Part shown: in pieces, positions 62,362 to 64,000 of the stretch
Position numbering within the stretch: the stretch's first letter is position 1
How the letters are laid out: each line of letters starts with the position of its first letter
DNA from: Pontederia crassipes
Lineage: Eukaryota > Streptophyta > Magnoliopsida > Commelinales > Pontederiaceae
Assembly: GCA_030549335.1 (NCBI GenBank)
Contig: CM060188.1
Coordinates: 40,947,696 to 41,011,695, forward strand
Direction: 5' to 3'
DNA length: 64,000 nucleotides
Program-made: the position numbers and the translations under genes
Notes under the pieces: generated by a model
What the model was told of the DNA's origin: nothing
The model's input: the letters and a program-made list of their open reading frames with translations, nothing else
Databases searched by the model: none

Positions 62362-63420
62362 GCTTGCTTCAAGTCTTGACCCGTGTGGTTTTGTCAAAAC
62401 TCGTCATCCGGTTTCAAAGTATCATGGTGGCCTATTACCTCTTGACGCAAGTAAACTTAGCAATGATATTGTCCATTTTATACTTAGGCACACATTTTTT
62501 TATTGCATCATAGTCAATATCATGTTCTCATATATAAGTAGCATTTCTTATGTGACTTGTACATGTACTAATTCAAGATATGCCTCATGAATCCTCTTTT
62601 ATAGGACTCAATATTCTTGTTGAATAGTCACACCCCCATTATGTATAGAGGTTCACGTGGAGTGACTCTAATATCATATATAATATCTCTAATCTAAAAT
62701 TATATTCTTCACTTTGGGTCTTGGTCCCGCACGATTTTGTTAAAATGCATCACCTAGTATCAAAGTAGCGCAATAGCCTATTTTACATCTTGAAATCTTT
62801 ATACTCAGCATGTTATTCTCCTCTTTGCCCTTGGGCCCAAAATTTTATAGTGTCACCCTAGTCTACTACTTGATGATACTAATAAAATTGTGCTGGCCAA
62901 AGATTCAAAGTGTGTAATATCATGTGCTATTCTGAAACCATGCGGGTTATGACACAAAGCAAGGAATATCATGTGCTAGTCATATATATTATATATGGTA
63001 TCAGAGCAATGCCTAGTGCCACATAACTATGTCAAGGATGTCAAAATTATGCTTAGATTGATCTATTGATGCAGTTATCTATAATGTTTATAATATTGTG
63101 GTGACTTTTCATAAACACCAAGTTATATTTAGTTTTAATTCACTATGTGCATTTTTCTTGAATATTTAAAGTCATGAGGTCAAAAGGAAAAAGCTCGATA
63201 AATAATCATAGTTTGAATCAAAATCATTGACGCAGTGGTATTTTTTTTAACTTTACAACAAATCAACAACATAGGACCTAACATTTACGGGAATAACCTA
63301 AGGCATGCTTCATGCATAATTCTTCCGTTGATAGGACTCAATATTCTTATCGAATGATCACATTCCATCATGCACAAAAATCCAGATTGAGTAGCTCTAA
63401 CTTATGATCAGTGCTCATAA
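62362..63420. repeat. degenerate duplicated sequence
   Basis: The segment near 62366-62455 ('cttgacccgtgtggttttgtcaaaa...cctattacctcttga') recurs in decayed form at 62718-62810 ('cttggtcccgcacgattttgttaaaa...cctattttacatcttga'). 'ataggactcaatattcttgttgaat' at 62602 recurs at 63331. It is an old tandem duplication, probably of a transposon. 'tggtatcagagcaatgcctagtgcc' at 62997-63021 matches an initiator-tRNA-Met primer-binding site, so an LTR element's start may lie here; no LTR boundary could be fixed. Confidence 0.45.
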
Positions 63421-64000
63421 CTCTTAGTGCTACTTCTGGAATATTGAGTTTGCAACCAAAAAAAAGTAGGCAACATTGTTAACGTCCTCTTACATTTGCA
63501 CAAAGGACATGCAAAAATAATTTAAGAATTTTTTGAATTTTTACCTTTCCAATTAGCATATTTAGAAGGTTGTGACCTAGTCGTGGTGACCTAGGTAATG
63601 TTGACAGTTGTAATGCATGGTATCACCATAGATAATGATGAAAAGGCTGATGCAAATGCACCCTAGATATCACCATCATACTCCATCCAAAAATTTGTTG
63701 GAATCAATCTATCATATCAACTTTCAATTTATATAAATAATCTTAATTTGATATTATTTATTATCTTGTGATTATATATATATATATATATATATAATGA
63801 TATTTTTATTCACTCCTTCTTGTAAAAACACCTTATCATGATTCTTTTATTCAACTTAATACTAATTTGAATATGTATATATGAGTTATATTAGGGTGCA
63901 ATCATGATATATGAATGCACAGCCCAATCCAATAGTTTTGGACCTTTGTATTAATAGCATTTTGATCTGATGGTCCAAAATACAAATAATCTAAATAATT
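63421..64000. other. AT-rich sequence with a TA run
   Basis: A TA microsatellite lies at 63774-63797. Nothing else recognised. Confidence 0.45.

Overview
The window is nuclear DNA from a flowering plant, most likely a monocot. Evidence: a split plant-type gene with AT-rich introns and a GC-rich first exon, an ALOG transcription-factor gene, a CONSTANS-type CCT relict, and a high load of plant transposons (Ty3/gypsy elements with an initiator-tRNA-Met-like primer site, CACTA, hAT-like and Mutator-like elements, SINE and LINE relicts). Nothing bacterial, organellar or viral was recognised. The monocot assignment is an inference from the style of the genes, not proof.

Only two genes look intact. 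(1) A (6-4) DNA photolyase (UVR3 type) on the + strand at 16526-21050, whose 15 exons could all be placed by codon phase and splice sites. It has one GC-AG intron and a stop codon that overlaps the last donor. (2) An ALOG/LSH/G1-like transcription-factor gene at 39227-39928, intronless in its coding part, preceded by a long CT microsatellite. A broken CCT-domain (CONSTANS-like) gene end lies at 11084-11334.

Layout: 1-10247 is nested retrotransposon sequence (a Tat/Athila-like element inserted in an old chromovirus-like element, with an antisense Tat-like LTR scrap at its right edge). 10248-16200 holds the CCT relict, a CACTA end and two small inverted-repeat elements. 16200-22156 is the photolyase gene and a threefold 377-bp tandem repeat that begins inside its last exon. 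22157-26698 holds a 1.3-kb inverted-repeat element and a GC-rich minisatellite. 26699-37368 is a head-to-tail array of a young, dead chromovirus-like element: internal part, LTR, complete internal region, LTR. The two 4.45-kb units are nearly identical. 37369-43388 is the ALOG gene with its flanks. 43392-46066 is a complete non-autonomous CACTA element. 46070-64000 is AT-rich intergenic DNA with a 34-base G run, a hAT-like MITE, degenerate tandem repeats, a Mutator-like foldback element, GC-rich islands, a SINE-like copy, a LINE scrap and many microsatellites.

The two genes are not functionally linked. The photolyase repairs UV (6-4) photoproducts; the ALOG protein is expected to act in meristem and organ-boundary regulation. 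The most unusual structures are the dense ACGGCCGTAA palindrome array inside the young LTRs (with a similar array in an unrelated LTR family), the tandem retroelement array carrying a shared stop codon, the photolyase 3' end, and the recurring GGGG(N)CCCC islands.
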